DNA from: Solirubrobacterales bacterium
GTDB taxonomy: Bacteria; Actinomycetota; Thermoleophilia; Solirubrobacterales; Solirubrobacteraceae
Direction of reading: 5' to 3'
Assembly (NCBI GenBank): GCA_027306855.1
Contig: DAHUYZ010000002.1
Span: 1 to 64,000, forward strand
Length of the DNA stretch: 64,000 bases
Both the position numbers and the translations under genes were made by a program. Within the stretch, counting starts at the first letter, position 1, and each line of letters opens with the position of its first letter. Below are positions 15,776 to 25,396 of this stretch, piece by piece. Under the pieces are notes generated by a model, which saw nothing but the letters and a program-made list of their open reading frames with translations, did no database searches and was not told the origin of the DNA.

Positions 15776-16813
15776 ATGATGATCGTCATGAAGGAGACCG
15801 CCACCGAGGAGGAGATCGAGGCGGTCCTAGCCAAGATCGAGCGAGCCGGCGCGGTCCCCCACCGCAGCAAGGGGGCCCGCGTAACCGTGATCGGCGCGAT
15901 CGGCGACGTAGAGCAGGACGCGAGCGTCGAGAGCCTTGGGCTGGAGGCCCAGCCGGGCGTGGACCGCGTCGTGCCGATCCTCAAGCCCTACAAGCTCGCC
16001 TCCGCCCAGTTCCGCCACGGCGAGCGTACGGTCCTGGAGATCGATGGGCGCAAGATCGGGGGAGAGCACTTCGCGCTGATCGCCGGCCCCTGCACCGTCG
16101 AATCGCGCGAGCAGGTTCTATCCACCGCGGACGTCGTCAAGGACGCGGGCGTGGCGATGCTCCGTGGCGGCGCCTACAAGCCCCGCACCTCTCCCTACGC
16201 ATTCCAAGGTCTCGGCGCCGAAGGCCTGAAGCTGCTCGCCGAGGCCAAGGAGCGCACGGGCCTTCCGATCGTCACCGAGCTGATGGACGCGCGCGATCTG
16301 GAGCCGGTGCTCGAGGTCGCGGACGTGATCCAGGTCGGGGCGCGCAACATGCAGAACTTCCCGCTTCTCGCCGAGATCGGCCGCGCACAGCTGCCCGTGC
16401 TGCTCAAGCGCGGGCTCGGCGCTCCGCTGGAGGAGCTCCTGATGGCGGCCGAGTACATCCTCAAGGAAGGCAACCCGGCGGTGATGCTCTGCGAGCGAGG
16501 AATCCGCACGTTCGAGACCGATCACCGCCGCGTGACGCTCGACATCATGGCCGTACCGATCCTCAAGGAGCTCTCGCATCTGCCGGTGATCGTGGACCCC
16601 AGCCACGCCGCCGGCCGGCGCGCGCTCGTGGAGCCGCTGTCGCTTGCCGCCGCCGCCGCCGGAGCGGATGGGATCATCGTCGAGGTGCACCCCAACCCCG
16701 ACGAAGCCCTCTGCGACGGTCCCCAAGCACTGTTGGCCGACGACTTCGCTGCTTACGCGGCCGCGGTCGAGCGGGCGGCCGCGCTCGCGGGGAAGGTCCC
16801 AAGCACGGCGTGA
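15776..16813 (+). CDS. aroF: 3-deoxy-7-phosphoheptulonate synthase, type I-beta
   Basis: First step of the shikimate pathway: condenses phosphoenolpyruvate and erythrose 4-phosphate to DAHP. An N-terminal ferredoxin-like regulatory domain (MMIVMKETATEEEIEAVLAKI, to about residue 75) precedes the TIM-barrel catalytic domain with FALIAGPCTVES, RGGAYKPRTSPYAFQGLG, GARNMQNFPLL and PVIVDPSHAAGRR, including the Cys and His metal ligands. The 345-residue length matches the regulated I-beta form (B. subtilis AroA/Thermotoga type), in which the N-terminal domain mediates feedback inhibition. GAGAGGATG precedes the start. Its stop overlaps the GTG start of tyrA (GTGA). Confidence 0.95.
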   Translation: MMIVMKETATEEEIEAVLAKIERAGAVPHRSKGARVTVIGAIGDVEQDASVESLGLEAQPGVDRVVPILKPYKLASAQFRHGERTVLEIDGRKIGGEHFALIAGPCTVESREQVLSTADVVKDAGVAMLRGGAYKPRTSPYAFQGLGAEGLKLLAEAKERTGLPIVTELMDARDLEPVLEVADVIQVGARNMQNFPLLAEIGRAQLPVLLKRGLGAPLEELLMAAEYILKEGNPAVMLCERGIRTFETDHRRVTLDIMAVPILKELSHLPVIVDPSHAAGRRALVEPLSLAAAAAGADGIIVEVHPNPDEALCDGPQALLADDFAAYAAAVERAAALAGKVPSTA

Positions 16814-17685
16814 AAGACCTGCGGGTCGCGGTCCTGGGCGTCGGTCTGATCGGGGGCTCCATCGGGCTGGGCGCGCGCTCGCGCGCCGATGCGCACGTCG
16901 CGGGCTACGATCCCAACGGCGATGCGCTCTCGCTCGCGATCGAGCGCGGTGCGATCGACGAGGCATGCGCGAGCGTGGCAGACGCCGTGACGGGCGCGGA
17001 CGTCGTCTTCGCAGCCGCCCCCGTCGGCGCCCTGCCGGCACTCGTAGACGACGCGCTCGCGGCCGCCCCACCCGACTGTGTCGTGAGCGACGTCGGCTCC
17101 ACCAAGCAGGCGCTCGTCGAGGCTGTCAGCGATCCTCGCTTCGTCGGCGGCCATCCGCTGGCCGGCGCCGAGACCGCCGGCGTCGAGCACGCCCGCGAAG
17201 ACCTGTTCGACGGGGCTGTCTGGTATCTGGTTCCCGGTTCGTATACCGCCGAGCGGTCGATCATGCGCGTAAGCGAGCTGACACAGTGGCTGGGGGCGAA
17301 GCCCGCGAGCGCGGACGCCGCCACGCACGACCGTCTGATGGCGTGCGTGTCGCATCTGCCTCACGTGATCGCCAACGTGCTCGTCGGCGTGGCGGGACGC
17401 GCGCTGCTCGACGCGGGGAAGGAGTCCGGCCCGCTCGTGTTCGATGTAGGGCCAAGCTTCCGCGACGCCACCCGGGTCGCGGGCGCCAACACGACGATCT
17501 GGACCGACATCTACATGTCGAACAGGGCGGCGCTCATGGAGGCGATCGACGAGGCGCACGAGCGTTTGCGCAAAGTGCAGGCGATGCTCCAGGCCTCAGA
17601 CGCCGAGGCGCTGCGACAGTGGGGCTATGACGCGGAGAGCACGCGCGAAGCCTTGCGTGCGATCAGCCGCGCTTCGGGATCGTAG
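16810..17685 (+). CDS. tyrA: Prephenate dehydrogenase
   Basis: Oxidatively decarboxylates prephenate to 4-hydroxyphenylpyruvate for tyrosine. An NAD(P)-binding Rossmann motif (VAVLGVGLIGGSIGLGARS) opens the protein, and SDVGSTKQALV, GGHPLAGAETAGVEHAREDLFDG and SHLPHVIANVLV carry the catalytic and substrate-binding His residues. At 291 residues it is the short form without a C-terminal ACT domain, so tyrosine feedback through ACT is not expected. The GTG start overlaps the aroF stop by 4 nt, showing tight coupling. AroH, HisC and TyrA together give a complete chorismate-to-tyrosine route. Confidence 0.94.
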   Translation: MKDLRVAVLGVGLIGGSIGLGARSRADAHVAGYDPNGDALSLAIERGAIDEACASVADAVTGADVVFAAAPVGALPALVDDALAAAPPDCVVSDVGSTKQALVEAVSDPRFVGGHPLAGAETAGVEHAREDLFDGAVWYLVPGSYTAERSIMRVSELTQWLGAKPASADAATHDRLMACVSHLPHVIANVLVGVAGRALLDAGKESGPLVFDVGPSFRDATRVAGANTTIWTDIYMSNRAALMEAIDEAHERLRKVQAMLQASDAEALRQWGYDAESTREALRAISRASGS

Positions 17686-17698
17686 GAGCGCCGGGGGG

Positions 17699-18994
17699 AT
17701 GGACGTTCGCTTCGATCCCTCGCGCGGGCTCACCGGTGAGCTGACCCCGCCGGCCGACAAGTCGATCTCCCATCGGGCGGCGCTGCTCGGCGCGATGGCG
17801 GCCGAGCCCGTGCGTATCGTCAACTACCTGCACTCGGCCGACACGGACGCCACGCTCGCCGCGGTAGAGGCGCTGGGGGCGCTCGTCGAGGAGCGTGGCG
17901 ATGTCATAACCGTTCGCGGAACAGGGCTGCGCGAGGCGCGTGAGCCCGACGGCCCGATCGACGTCGGCAATGCCGGCACGCTGCTGCGGCTGCTCCCCGG
18001 CTGGCTCGCCGCCCAGGAGGGCCGTTCCTTCACACTCGATGGCGACTCCTCTATCCGCCGCCGACCGGTCGACAGGATCGCCGACCCGCTGCGCCTAATG
18101 GGCGCTCACATCGACGCACGCGACGGTCGTTTCGCTCCGCTCACCGTCCACGGCGATCGCCTGCGCGCGATCTCCTATGACCTTCCCCTCGCAAGCGCTC
18201 AGGTCAAGTCGTGCGTCCTGCTGGCAGCGCTCGCAGCCGACGGCGCGACAACGGTCTGCGAGCCTTCCCGCAGCCGCGATCACACAGAGCGGATGCTGCT
18301 GCGCGGCGGGGTAAGCATCGAGCGCCACGGCAACTGCGTGACCGTCGTCAACGCGGACGAGCTCGTCCTCGATCGGGTCCCCGTTCCGGCTGACCCGAGC
18401 TCAGCGGCGTTCGCGATCGCCGCGTGTCTGCTCGTTCCCGGCTCGCGCCTGCTCGTGCGCGGCCTCGGCGCCAACTGGACGCGCATGGGCTTCCTTCGTA
18501 TCGCCAAGCGCATGCGCGGCATCGTCGTGGGCGAGCTGGAGGGGGAGCACAGCTTGTTGTCCCCCGAGGAGCCGGTCTGCGACCTCGATGTCGCATATGG
18601 CCCGCTCGAAGGCACATATGTCGAGCCCGAGGAGGTGCCGCTTGCGATCGACGAGCTCCCACTCGTGGCGCTTCTCGGCTGTTTCGCCGAAGGAGAGACG
18701 GTCGTGCGCGGCGCCGGCGAGCTACGCGTCAAGGAGTCCGACCGCATCGCGACCGTCGTGGAGGGACTGCGCGGCCTCGGCGCGGATATCGAGGCGCTCC
18801 AGGACGGCTTCGCCGTGACAGGCGGCGGTGGCCTGCGCGGCGGCGTCATCGATGCCGCCGGGGATCACCGTATCGCGATGATGGGCGCCGTTGCAGGTCT
18901 TGCCTCGCGCGATGGGGTTACGGTCCGTGGGATGGAGGCGGCTTCCGTGTCCTATCCCAGCTTCCTCGAGGACATCCGATCCCTCAGCCGCTGA
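17699..18994 (+). CDS. aroA: 3-phosphoshikimate 1-carboxyvinyltransferase (EPSP synthase)
   Basis: Transfers the enolpyruvyl group of PEP to shikimate 3-phosphate, the penultimate step to chorismate and the target of glyphosate. The ATG at 17699 (MDVRFDPSRGLTGELTPPADKSISHRA) is chosen over the track start at 17627, which lies inside tyrA; GGGGGG just upstream gives ribosome binding. The result is 431 residues. Motifs: DKSISHRA for PEP and shikimate binding, GNAGTLLRLLPG, SIRRRPVDR, SAQVKSCVLLAAL, and the late KESDRI and DHRIAMMGAVAGL. The AGT-LLR form resembles class II enzymes, but glyphosate tolerance cannot be judged by eye. It is followed after 37 nt by cmk. Confidence 0.95.
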   Translation: MDVRFDPSRGLTGELTPPADKSISHRAALLGAMAAEPVRIVNYLHSADTDATLAAVEALGALVEERGDVITVRGTGLREAREPDGPIDVGNAGTLLRLLPGWLAAQEGRSFTLDGDSSIRRRPVDRIADPLRLMGAHIDARDGRFAPLTVHGDRLRAISYDLPLASAQVKSCVLLAALAADGATTVCEPSRSRDHTERMLLRGGVSIERHGNCVTVVNADELVLDRVPVPADPSSAAFAIAACLLVPGSRLLVRGLGANWTRMGFLRIAKRMRGIVVGELEGEHSLLSPEEPVCDLDVAYGPLEGTYVEPEEVPLAIDELPLVALLGCFAEGETVVRGAGELRVKESDRIATVVEGLRGLGADIEALQDGFAVTGGGGLRGGVIDAAGDHRIAMMGAVAGLASRDGVTVRGMEAASVSYPSFLEDIRSLSR

Positions 18995-19031
18995 TGATCC
19001 CTGAGCCGCCGACGGTCCGAGCGCCTGAAGG

Positions 19032-19649
19032 ATGCTGATCGCGATCGACGGCCCTGCGGGCGCGGGCAAGTCAACCGTTTCGCGCGCCTTGGCACACAGA
19101 CTCGGGTTCACCTACCTGGACAGCGGCGCGATGTACCGGTGCGTGGGGCTGCTTTCGCTCGAGCGGCCCGGCGAGCCTCCCGCGACGCTCGCCGCCGGCG
19201 CGCGAATCGAGCTGGACGGCAATGGTCGGGTCAGGCTCGACGGCGAGGACGTCAGCGAGGCGATCCGCACGCCCGAGGTCTCGGAGGCAGCGTCGCGTGT
19301 GGCCGCCGACCAAGGCGTGCGCGAGGCACTCGTGGCCAAGCAGCGCGAGCTGATCGCGGCCGGCGATTGGGTCGCGGAGGGCCGCGACATCGGCACGGTC
19401 GTCGCGCCCGACGCAGCGCTCAAGGTCTTTCTCACGGCCGATCCCCGCGAGCGCGCGCGCCGCCGCGCGGTCGAGCTCGGCGCCAACGAGGCGACGGTGC
19501 TCGCCGAGCAGACGATCCGAGACGAGCGTGACTCCACTCGCGCCCACAGCCCCCTTCAGGCCGCGCCCGGAGCGGTCGTGCTCGACACGACGGGCCTGAC
19601 GGTCGAGCAGGTCGTCGAGCGGATTGTGGGCATACTCGACCGATGCTGA
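19032..19649 (+). CDS. cmk: Cytidylate kinase
   Basis: Phosphorylates CMP and dCMP with ATP for pyrimidine nucleotide recycling. The P-loop [17 protein letters not shown] is at residues 5-21, followed by YLDSGAMYR and [16 protein letters not shown]. The lid-region signature [12 protein letters not shown] and the C-terminal [27 protein letters not shown] are family-typical, and the length of 205 residues is normal. The ATG follows GAAGG. The end overlaps der by 7 nt; cmk-der linkage is common in Gram-positive bacteria, and scpAB-rluB-cmk-der is a familiar order that is split here by the aromatic genes. Confidence 0.95.
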   Translation: MLIAIDGPAGAGKSTVSRALAHRLGFTYLDSGAMYRCVGLLSLERPGEPPATLAAGARIELDGNGRVRLDGEDVSEAIRTPEVSEAASRVAADQGVREALVAKQRELIAAGDWVAEGRDIGTVVAPDAALKVFLTADPRERARRRAVELGANEATVLAEQTIRDERDSTRAHSPLQAAPGAVVLDTTGLTVEQVVERIVGILDRC

Positions 19650-21091
19650 AGGTCGCCATAGTCGGCTACCCCAACGTGGGGAAGTCCTCGCTTGTGAACC
19701 GGCTCGCCGGCTCGCGCGAGGCGGTCGTGCACGAGCGCGCAGGCGTCACGCGCGACCGCAACGAGATCGAGTGCGAGTGGAACGGGCGCACGTTCACGCT
19801 GATCGATACGGGCGGCGTCGACTTCGCCGAGGAAGATCCCCTGTCGGGCTCGATCCGCGAGCAGGCGCGCGCCGGTCTTGCCGCTGCGAAGGTCGCCGTT
19901 CTGGTGGTCGACGCGCGCGCCGGCCTGCGACCGGGCGACGAGGAGATCGCCGACCTGTTGCGGCGCGGCCCGCTGCCGGCGATCGTCGTGGCGAACAAGT
20001 GCGACTCGATCTCCGATCTGCCGCTCGCCGCCGAGTTCAATCGGCTCGGACTGGGAGAGGCGCTGGCCGTCTCCGCCGCGCAGGGTCTCGGCACCGGTGA
20101 CCTGCTCGACCGCATCGTGGCGCTCTTACCTTCCGAGGAGATGCGCGCCACGGACGAGGACGTGACGCGTCTAGCGATCATCGGTCGCCCAAACGTTGGG
20201 AAGTCCTCGCTCGTCAACCGCTTCCTCGGCGAAGAGCGCGTGATCGTCTCAGAGCTGGCGGGCACCACACGCGACGCGATCGACACGGAGTTGCTCGTCG
20301 ACGGGAGACGGGTCATCCTGATCGACACGGCCGGGATGCGCCGCCAGTCGAAGGTCTCAGACTCGGTCGAGTACTACACGGCGCTTCGCTCCCAGCGGGC
20401 CGCTGAGCGCGCGGATGTGGCGCTCGTCGTGTGCAACGCCGGAGAGGGGGTCACCGCCCAGGACCTGCGCGTCGCCGAGCTCGCGATGAAGGCCGGCTGC
20501 GCGACCGCGATCATCCTGAACAAGTGGGACCTACGAGCCGGGGCCGAGGGCAGCGAGTCCGTCTACGGCGATCGGGACACCGACGACGATGGCGGCGCCG
20601 ATCCTAGAGCTGCCCAAGCGGGCAGGACGGCGAGCGAGATCGACCTCGACCATGAACGCGCCCGTGTCGCCGGAAAGCTCCGCCTTCGCCCGCGCCTGCT
20701 TACAGCCAGCGCAAAGACGGGCCGCAACGTCTCGCGGATCCTCTCGGAGGCGCTTGCTCTGGCGGATCGCTCCCGCGGGCGCATCCCGACCCCGGAGCTC
20801 AACCGGTTTCTCGCCGAGACGGTCGCTGCGCGCCAGCCACCCGTCGGCACGCGCCGGGGATCGAGCCAGCATCGGCTCAAGCTGATCTACATGGCTCAGA
20901 TCGGCGAGCGCCCGCCGCGCTTCGCGATCCAGGTCAACTCGCGCGCGCGTGTGACGCGCGACTACGCCTATTTCCTGGAGAACAGGCTGCGCGCCCGCTA
21001 CAACATGGACGGAGTGCCACTGATCATCGATTTCGTCGAGCGCGACGGCCGCACGAGAGGCCGCTCCGGCGCGAGGGCGGCGCGGACATGA
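19643..21091 (+). CDS. der: Ribosome-associated GTPase Der (EngA)
   Basis: Tandem-GTPase 50S assembly factor. Two P-loops are visible ([15 protein letters not shown] at the N-terminus and [15 protein letters not shown] near residue 180), each with its own G3 (DTGGVDF, DTAGMRR) and G4 (NKCD, NKWD) motif, followed by a C-terminal KH-like domain ([28 protein letters not shown]). At 482 residues it is longer than usual because about 40 residues, acidic then basic ([11 protein letters not shown] onward), are inserted in the second G domain between NKWD and SAKTGRN. It overlaps cmk by 7 nt. A GC hairpin lies downstream. Confidence 0.95.
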   Translation: MLKVAIVGYPNVGKSSLVNRLAGSREAVVHERAGVTRDRNEIECEWNGRTFTLIDTGGVDFAEEDPLSGSIREQARAGLAAAKVAVLVVDARAGLRPGDEEIADLLRRGPLPAIVVANKCDSISDLPLAAEFNRLGLGEALAVSAAQGLGTGDLLDRIVALLPSEEMRATDEDVTRLAIIGRPNVGKSSLVNRFLGEERVIVSELAGTTRDAIDTELLVDGRRVILIDTAGMRRQSKVSDSVEYYTALRSQRAAERADVALVVCNAGEGVTAQDLRVAELAMKAGCATAIILNKWDLRAGAEGSESVYGDRDTDDDGGADPRAAQAGRTASEIDLDHERARVAGKLRLRPRLLTASAKTGRNVSRILSEALALADRSRGRIPTPELNRFLAETVAARQPPVGTRRGSSQHRLKLIYMAQIGERPPRFAIQVNSRARVTRDYAYFLENRLRARYNMDGVPLIIDFVERDGRTRGRSGARAART

Positions 21092-21108
21092 GCGACTTAC
21101 GCAGGACG

Positions 21109-21127
21109 CGGCGCCCGCGCGGCGCCG
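21109..21127 (+). terminator. Possible terminator hairpin after der
   Basis: CGGCGCC (21109-21115) pairs perfectly with GGCGCCG (21121-21127) around a 5-nt loop. No U-tract follows, so termination would have to be non-canonical or factor-assisted. Confidence 0.3.
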
Positions 21128-21135
21128 AAGCCGCG

Positions 21136-21141
21136 TAGACT
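21136..21141 (+). promoter_or_regulatory. Putative -10 hexamer of metK promoter
   Basis: TAGACT lies about 45 nt before the metK ATG and would give a 5' leader of roughly 40 nt. No SAM-riboswitch core is visible in that space. Confidence 0.3.
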
Positions 21142-21186
21142 CTCGCCACTTCTTTCCGCAAGCGACGTGGAGCCGATCAGCACGCC

Positions 21187-22425
21187 ATGAACCACCTTTC
21201 CGACAGCGAGTTCCTGTTCACATCCGAGTCGGTCACGGAGGGGCATCCCGACAAGATCGCCGACCAGATCTCCGACGGCGTGCTCGACGCCGTCCTCGCG
21301 CAGGACCCTTACGGGCGTGTCGCCTGCGAGACGCTCGTCAACACCGGCCTGATCGTCGTCTCGGGTGAGATCTCGACCGACACGTACGTCGACATCCAGC
21401 ACGTCGCGCGCGAGACGGTGCGGCGCATCGGCTACGACGACGCGGCATATGGCTTTGACTGCGACACGTGCGCGGTCATCAACGCGATCGACAAGCAGTC
21501 GCCCGACATCGCTCAGGGCGTCGACGCCGCTTACGAGACGCGTCACGAGCCGGGCGACGAAGACGAGCTGGACATCGCGGGCGCGGGCGACCAGGGAATG
21601 ATGTTCGGCTACGCCACGAACGAGACCGAGGAGCTGATGCCGCTCCCGATCTCGCTCGCCCACAAGCTCGCCAAGCGCCTGGCCGAGGTGCGTAGGGGAG
21701 AGGTCGTGCCTTATCTGCGCCCTGACGGCAAGACCCAGGTCACGATCCGATACAAGGACGGGCGTCCTGTGGAGATCGAGAAGATCCTGATCTCCACGCA
21801 GCACGCTGACGGGATCGACTCCGAGACGCTGATCAAGCCGGATCTGTTCGAGCACGTTCTACACCCCGTGCTGCCGCCCGAGCTCTACGACGAGAAGAAG
21901 CTGTTTCGTAACTTCCTCGTCAACCCTACCGGCCGCTTCGTGATCGGCGGTCCGATGGGCGACTGCGGGCTGACGGGACGCAAGATCATCGTCGACACAT
22001 ACGGCGGCATGGCCCGTCACGGCGGCGGCGCCTTCTCCGGCAAGGACCCCTCCAAGGTCGATCGCTCTGCCGCGTACGCCGCGCGCTGGGTCGCCAAGAA
22101 CATCGTCGCGGCCGGCCTTGCCGACCGGGCCGAGGTCCAGGTCGCGTACGCGATCGGGGTCGCCCATCCGGTGTCGGTGATGGTCGAGACGTTCGGCACC
22201 GAGAAGATCGGACGCAGCGAGATCGCGCGGCTCATCGACGAGCACTTCGACCTGCGCCCGGGGGCCTTTCGCGAGGAGCTGCGCCTGCACAGGCCGATCT
22301 ACCAGAAGACCGCCGCATACGGTCACTTCGGCCGCGACGACCACGATTTCACGTGGGAGCGCACCGGCAAGGCGCAGGCGTTGCGCGTGGCTGCCGGCCT
22401 GGAGGCTGCGGGCGCCGCAGCCTGA
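21187..22425 (+). CDS. metK: S-adenosylmethionine synthetase
   Basis: Makes S-adenosylmethionine from ATP and methionine, the methyl donor for RlmN, RsmB, RsmD and TrmD also encoded here. The 412-residue length is normal. Signatures: [19 protein letters not shown] near the N-terminus, [16 protein letters not shown], and the P-loop-like [36 protein letters not shown] precedes the latter. The ATG start is supported by the family N-terminus ([13 protein letters not shown]). The gene stands alone between der and priA, with a TAGACT box upstream and no recognisable SAM riboswitch. Confidence 0.97.
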   Translation: MNHLSDSEFLFTSESVTEGHPDKIADQISDGVLDAVLAQDPYGRVACETLVNTGLIVVSGEISTDTYVDIQHVARETVRRIGYDDAAYGFDCDTCAVINAIDKQSPDIAQGVDAAYETRHEPGDEDELDIAGAGDQGMMFGYATNETEELMPLPISLAHKLAKRLAEVRRGEVVPYLRPDGKTQVTIRYKDGRPVEIEKILISTQHADGIDSETLIKPDLFEHVLHPVLPPELYDEKKLFRNFLVNPTGRFVIGGPMGDCGLTGRKIIVDTYGGMARHGGGAFSGKDPSKVDRSAAYAARWVAKNIVAAGLADRAEVQVAYAIGVAHPVSVMVETFGTEKIGRSEIARLIDEHFDLRPGAFREELRLHRPIYQKTAAYGHFGRDDHDFTWERTGKAQALRVAAGLEAAGAAA

Positions 22426-22578
22426 TCTCGCCGTCCATCGGCGCCCCGACTGCTTGTGCGGTTGGAGACGAGGGTTCCGCGTGTGTCCGGGCGCGTGCAT
22501 GGGGGTCCCTGCGGCATTCGGCCGGCGTGAGGGCTCTCCGTCGAACGGTCGCGGTGCGGGACGGTCCGGGCGCCTCTC

Positions 22579-22584
22579 TAGATT
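22579..22584 (+). promoter_or_regulatory. Putative -10 hexamer before priA
   Basis: TAGATT is 6 nt upstream of the GTG start of priA, the same spacing as at other leaderless-type starts in the window. Confidence 0.35.
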
Positions 22585-22590
22585 TCACCG

Positions 22591-24663
22591 GTGTCCGCGA
22601 TCGCTCAGGTCGAGCCGATGACGACGGCCCGCGCGCTGCGCGGGCCGTTCGACTACAGACTGTCCGAGGAACTGCGCGATTGCGTCGCGGTCGGCTCGAT
22701 GCTCGTCGTGCCGTTCGGCCGGCGCAAGGTGCTCGGGGTCGTAACCGGTCTGGCGGAGGAGAGCGAGGTCGCCGAGGAGAGACTGCTCGCGCCGTTGCGT
22801 GCGCTCGAGCTGGGAGTGCCCGGCGATCTCATGGCGCTCGCGCAGTGGCTGGCGGACGAGTACTGCTCGACGCTCGCCCGTGCGCTGTCGCTCGTCTTGC
22901 CCCCCGCCGCGACCCGTCGCCTCAGCGGGCGCAAGCGCCGCCTCGCGCCCGCCGAGCCGGTGAACGTGCCGGTCGGCGCGCGCTCGCAGAGTGAGCCCGA
23001 GCTGACTATCGAGCAGGCGCACGCGCTGGCCGACGTCGAGGCTGCGCTCGCGTCAGGCACTTTTCAGGCGCGCCTGCTGGCGGGCGTCACGGGCTCCGGC
23101 AAGACGGAGGTCTATCTGCGGGCGAGCGCGCACGCCCTTGCGCAGGGCCGCGGGGTGATCGTGCTCGTGCCGGAGATTGCGCTCACGCCCCAGACGGTCG
23201 CTCGCTTCACCGAGCGTTTTGGCGACACCGTTGCGGTGCTGCACTCGCGCCTGACGGTGGCACAGCGGCGCGAGCAATGGCGGCGGCTGCGGGTGGGCGA
23301 GGCGCGCGTCTGCGTCGGGCCGCGCTCGGCGATATTCGCGCCGGTCGAGCGGCTCGGTCTCGTAGTGGTCGACGAGGAGCACGACTCCTCCTACAAGCAC
23401 GAAGGCGACCCCCGCTATGACGCGCGCCTGGTAGCCGAGCGCCGCGCAAGCGATTGCGGTGCGCTATTGCTGCTGGGAAGCGCGACTCCGCGCCCGGAGA
23501 GCGTCCACGCCAACGGAGGTCTCGGCGGAGCGCCGGCCGGCGAGCGGATCGGGGCGAGCGACGATCGGCGGCCTTGGGCGTCTGGGACCGGGGCCCGTGT
23601 GTTGCGCTTGGCGCGACGTGTCGACGGCCGGCCGCTGCCGAGCGTTGAGGTGCTAGACATGCGCGAGCACGCTCATGGACTCCACCCCGTGACGGCTCAG
23701 GCGCTCGCCGAGGTACGAGCCACACGGACGAAGGCGATCGTGCTGCTGAACAGGCGTGGCTGGTCGAACTTCCTCTCCTGCCGCTCGTGCGGGAACGTAT
23801 GGAGCTGCCCGCAGTGCGACGTGGCGCTCGTATTGCACCGGGCGGGTGGCCGTTTGGCGTGCCACCACTGCGGTCATTGCGAGCCCGTTCCGAGGCGCTG
23901 TCAGTGCGGGTCGGCGTCGGTCGCGCGCCACGGCGCGGGTACAGAGCGTTTGGCGCACGAGCTCTCTCGAGCGCTCGACGACGGCGCCTTCCCCGTCTTT
24001 CGGCTTGACGCCGACACGGCCGACGCGCAGCGCGGCGCAGACGGAGGAGTGGGCGCGCTGCTGAGCAGCTTTGAGCGCTCCCCGTGCGGGGTCCTGATCG
24101 GCACGCAGATGGTCGCCAAGGGACACGACTTCCCCGACGTGGCGCTCGGAGTCGTGCTCGACGCCGATGCGACGCTTCGCTTCCCCGACTTCCGTGCCGA
24201 TGAGCGCACGTTCGCGTTGCTGGCCCAGCTCGCCGGCCGCGTCGGCCGCGGACGTGAGGGGCGGGTGCTCGTGCAGACGATCGCGCCCGACGCGCGCTCG
24301 ATCGCCTACGCGGCCCATCACGACAGCGACGGCTTTCTCGCAGGCGAGCTCGAACGCCGCGCCGTGCTGTCTTACCCGCCGTTCTCCAGCCTCGTGCGGA
24401 TCGTGTGCGCCGCCGAGGAGGCCGCTCGCGCGCGGTCGGCGGCAGGGGCGCTTCGCGACGGCCTCGACGGTTGTGGCGGGTCACTCCTGGGCCCCGCTGC
24501 CCTTTTCAAGCTGCGCGGCAAGGAGCGCCAAGCGCTTGTCGTGAAGGCGCCGGTCGAGATCCGCTCACAGGCGATACGCCAGATCGGGGAGACGGTCGCA
24601 CGCGTCGCGGCGCTGCGCGAGCACGCTGGCGTGGCGTTCGGCGTGGACGTCGACCCTCAGTAG
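22591..24663 (+). CDS. priA: Primosomal protein N' (replication restart helicase PriA)
   Basis: Superfamily 2 DNA helicase that recognises stalled forks and reloads the replisome. The N-terminal 3'-DNA-binding domain (RGPFDYRLSEEL, VPFGRRKVLGVV) is followed by Walker A GVTGSGKTEVYLR (about 168-180), the DEEHD box in VVDEEHDSSYKHEGDPRYDAR, a zinc-binding segment with CRSCGNVWSCPQC and CHHCGHCEPVPRRCQCGS (about 395-440), and helicase motifs V/VI (QLAGRVGRGREG). About 25 extra residues (GGLGGAPAGERIGASDD) follow SATP. Some actinobacterial PriA proteins have lost their ATPase motifs; here they are intact. 690 residues, GTG start with a TAGATT box 6 nt upstream. Confidence 0.94.
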   Translation: MSAIAQVEPMTTARALRGPFDYRLSEELRDCVAVGSMLVVPFGRRKVLGVVTGLAEESEVAEERLLAPLRALELGVPGDLMALAQWLADEYCSTLARALSLVLPPAATRRLSGRKRRLAPAEPVNVPVGARSQSEPELTIEQAHALADVEAALASGTFQARLLAGVTGSGKTEVYLRASAHALAQGRGVIVLVPEIALTPQTVARFTERFGDTVAVLHSRLTVAQRREQWRRLRVGEARVCVGPRSAIFAPVERLGLVVVDEEHDSSYKHEGDPRYDARLVAERRASDCGALLLLGSATPRPESVHANGGLGGAPAGERIGASDDRRPWASGTGARVLRLARRVDGRPLPSVEVLDMREHAHGLHPVTAQALAEVRATRTKAIVLLNRRGWSNFLSCRSCGNVWSCPQCDVALVLHRAGGRLACHHCGHCEPVPRRCQCGSASVARHGAGTERLAHELSRALDDGAFPVFRLDADTADAQRGADGGVGALLSSFERSPCGVLIGTQMVAKGHDFPDVALGVVLDADATLRFPDFRADERTFALLAQLAGRVGRGREGRVLVQTIAPDARSIAYAAHHDSDGFLAGELERRAVLSYPPFSSLVRIVCAAEEAARARSAAGALRDGLDGCGGSLLGPAALFKLRGKERQALVVKAPVEIRSQAIRQIGETVARVAALREHAGVAFGVDVDPQ

Positions 24664-24695
24664 CCGACGCGGCGTGGCCCCGTGCGGGAGACATC

Positions 24696-24701
24696 TACAC
24701 T
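24696..24701 (+). promoter_or_regulatory. Putative -10 hexamer before def
   Basis: TACACT lies 8 nt before the def ATG. The identical hexamer precedes rpmB by 9 nt. No Shine-Dalgarno site fits between, suggesting a leaderless mRNA. Confidence 0.45.
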
Positions 24702-24709
24702 GAGCGCCG

Positions 24710-25315
24710 ATGAGCGATCAGGAGATGGACGTCGAGGTCGAGCCCGAGGAGGGCGCGCCTGCCGTAGCGGAGCTGGATCCCGAGACGCGCGCGCGCAGAG
24801 ACGCGGCGCTACGCCACGTGCGCAAGTTCGGCGATCCGGTCCTCCGTACGACGGCGCTGCCGGTCGAGCGTTTCGACGCGGCTTTGGCCTCTGAGATCGA
24901 GCGCATGGGTGAGCTGATGCACGACGCGCTCGGCATCGGTCTCGCCGCCACACAGCTCGGGGTGCTCCACCGCGTGCTCGTCTACCGCGCCTACGCGGAT
25001 GACCCGATCACCGCGCTCGTGAACCCAGTGATCGAGTGGTCCTCGCAGGAGACGGAGACCGCCGAAGAGGGCTGTCTCAGCCTGCCGGGCGTCCACGTCG
25101 AGGTGCAGCGGCCTGCCCAGGTGCACGTGCGAGCACTCGACGCGACCAGTAAAGAGGTGCGCGTGCAGGCTGAGGGCCTCGAAGCCCGCGTAATCCAGCA
25201 CGAGATCGACCACCTCGAAGGCGTCCTGATCCTCGACCGCATCTCTGTCGAGCGACGCCGCGAGGCGATGGCTGCGATGCGCGAGGCGATGGGCGAGGCC
25301 GCGCTGCTGGCGTGA
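24710..25315 (+). CDS. def: Peptide deformylase
   Basis: Metalloenzyme that removes the N-formyl group from nascent proteins. All three motifs are present: GIGLAATQLG (motif 1), EEGCLSLPG with the metal-ligand Cys (motif 2) and HEIDHLEGV with the two His ligands and catalytic Glu (motif 3). The N-terminus has about 35 extra residues, strongly acidic (MDVEVEPEEGAP), before the usual VRKFGDPVLR, making 201 residues rather than about 170. The ATG 8 nt after TACACT indicates a leaderless transcript. Def is followed by fmt, the enzyme that adds the formyl group, a conserved pairing. Confidence 0.95.
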   Translation: MSDQEMDVEVEPEEGAPAVAELDPETRARRDAALRHVRKFGDPVLRTTALPVERFDAALASEIERMGELMHDALGIGLAATQLGVLHRVLVYRAYADDPITALVNPVIEWSSQETETAEEGCLSLPGVHVEVQRPAQVHVRALDATSKEVRVQAEGLEARVIQHEIDHLEGVLILDRISVERRREAMAAMREAMGEAALLA

Positions 25316-25384
25316 GCCGCGGTTCAGGCGCGCGTTAGGAAAGTCACCCAGTCGTCAGTCGCCGCGGCTGGACAGATGACGCTC

Positions 25385-25390
25385 TACGCT
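25385..25390 (+). promoter_or_regulatory. Putative -10 hexamer before fmt
   Basis: TACGCT sits 6 nt upstream of the GTG at 25397, favouring that start over the ATG at 25376, which precedes the hexamer. Confidence 0.4.
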
Positions 25391-25396
25391 GCCACG

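Noticed and set aside
21092-21186. SAM riboswitch upstream of metK
   Set aside because: The gap is about 95 nt and no SAM-I, SAM-II or SAM-IV core was recognised.
22591-24663. Catalytically dead actinobacterial-type PriA
   Set aside because: Some actinobacterial PriA lack ATPase motifs, but Walker A, DEEHD and motifs V/VI are all present here.
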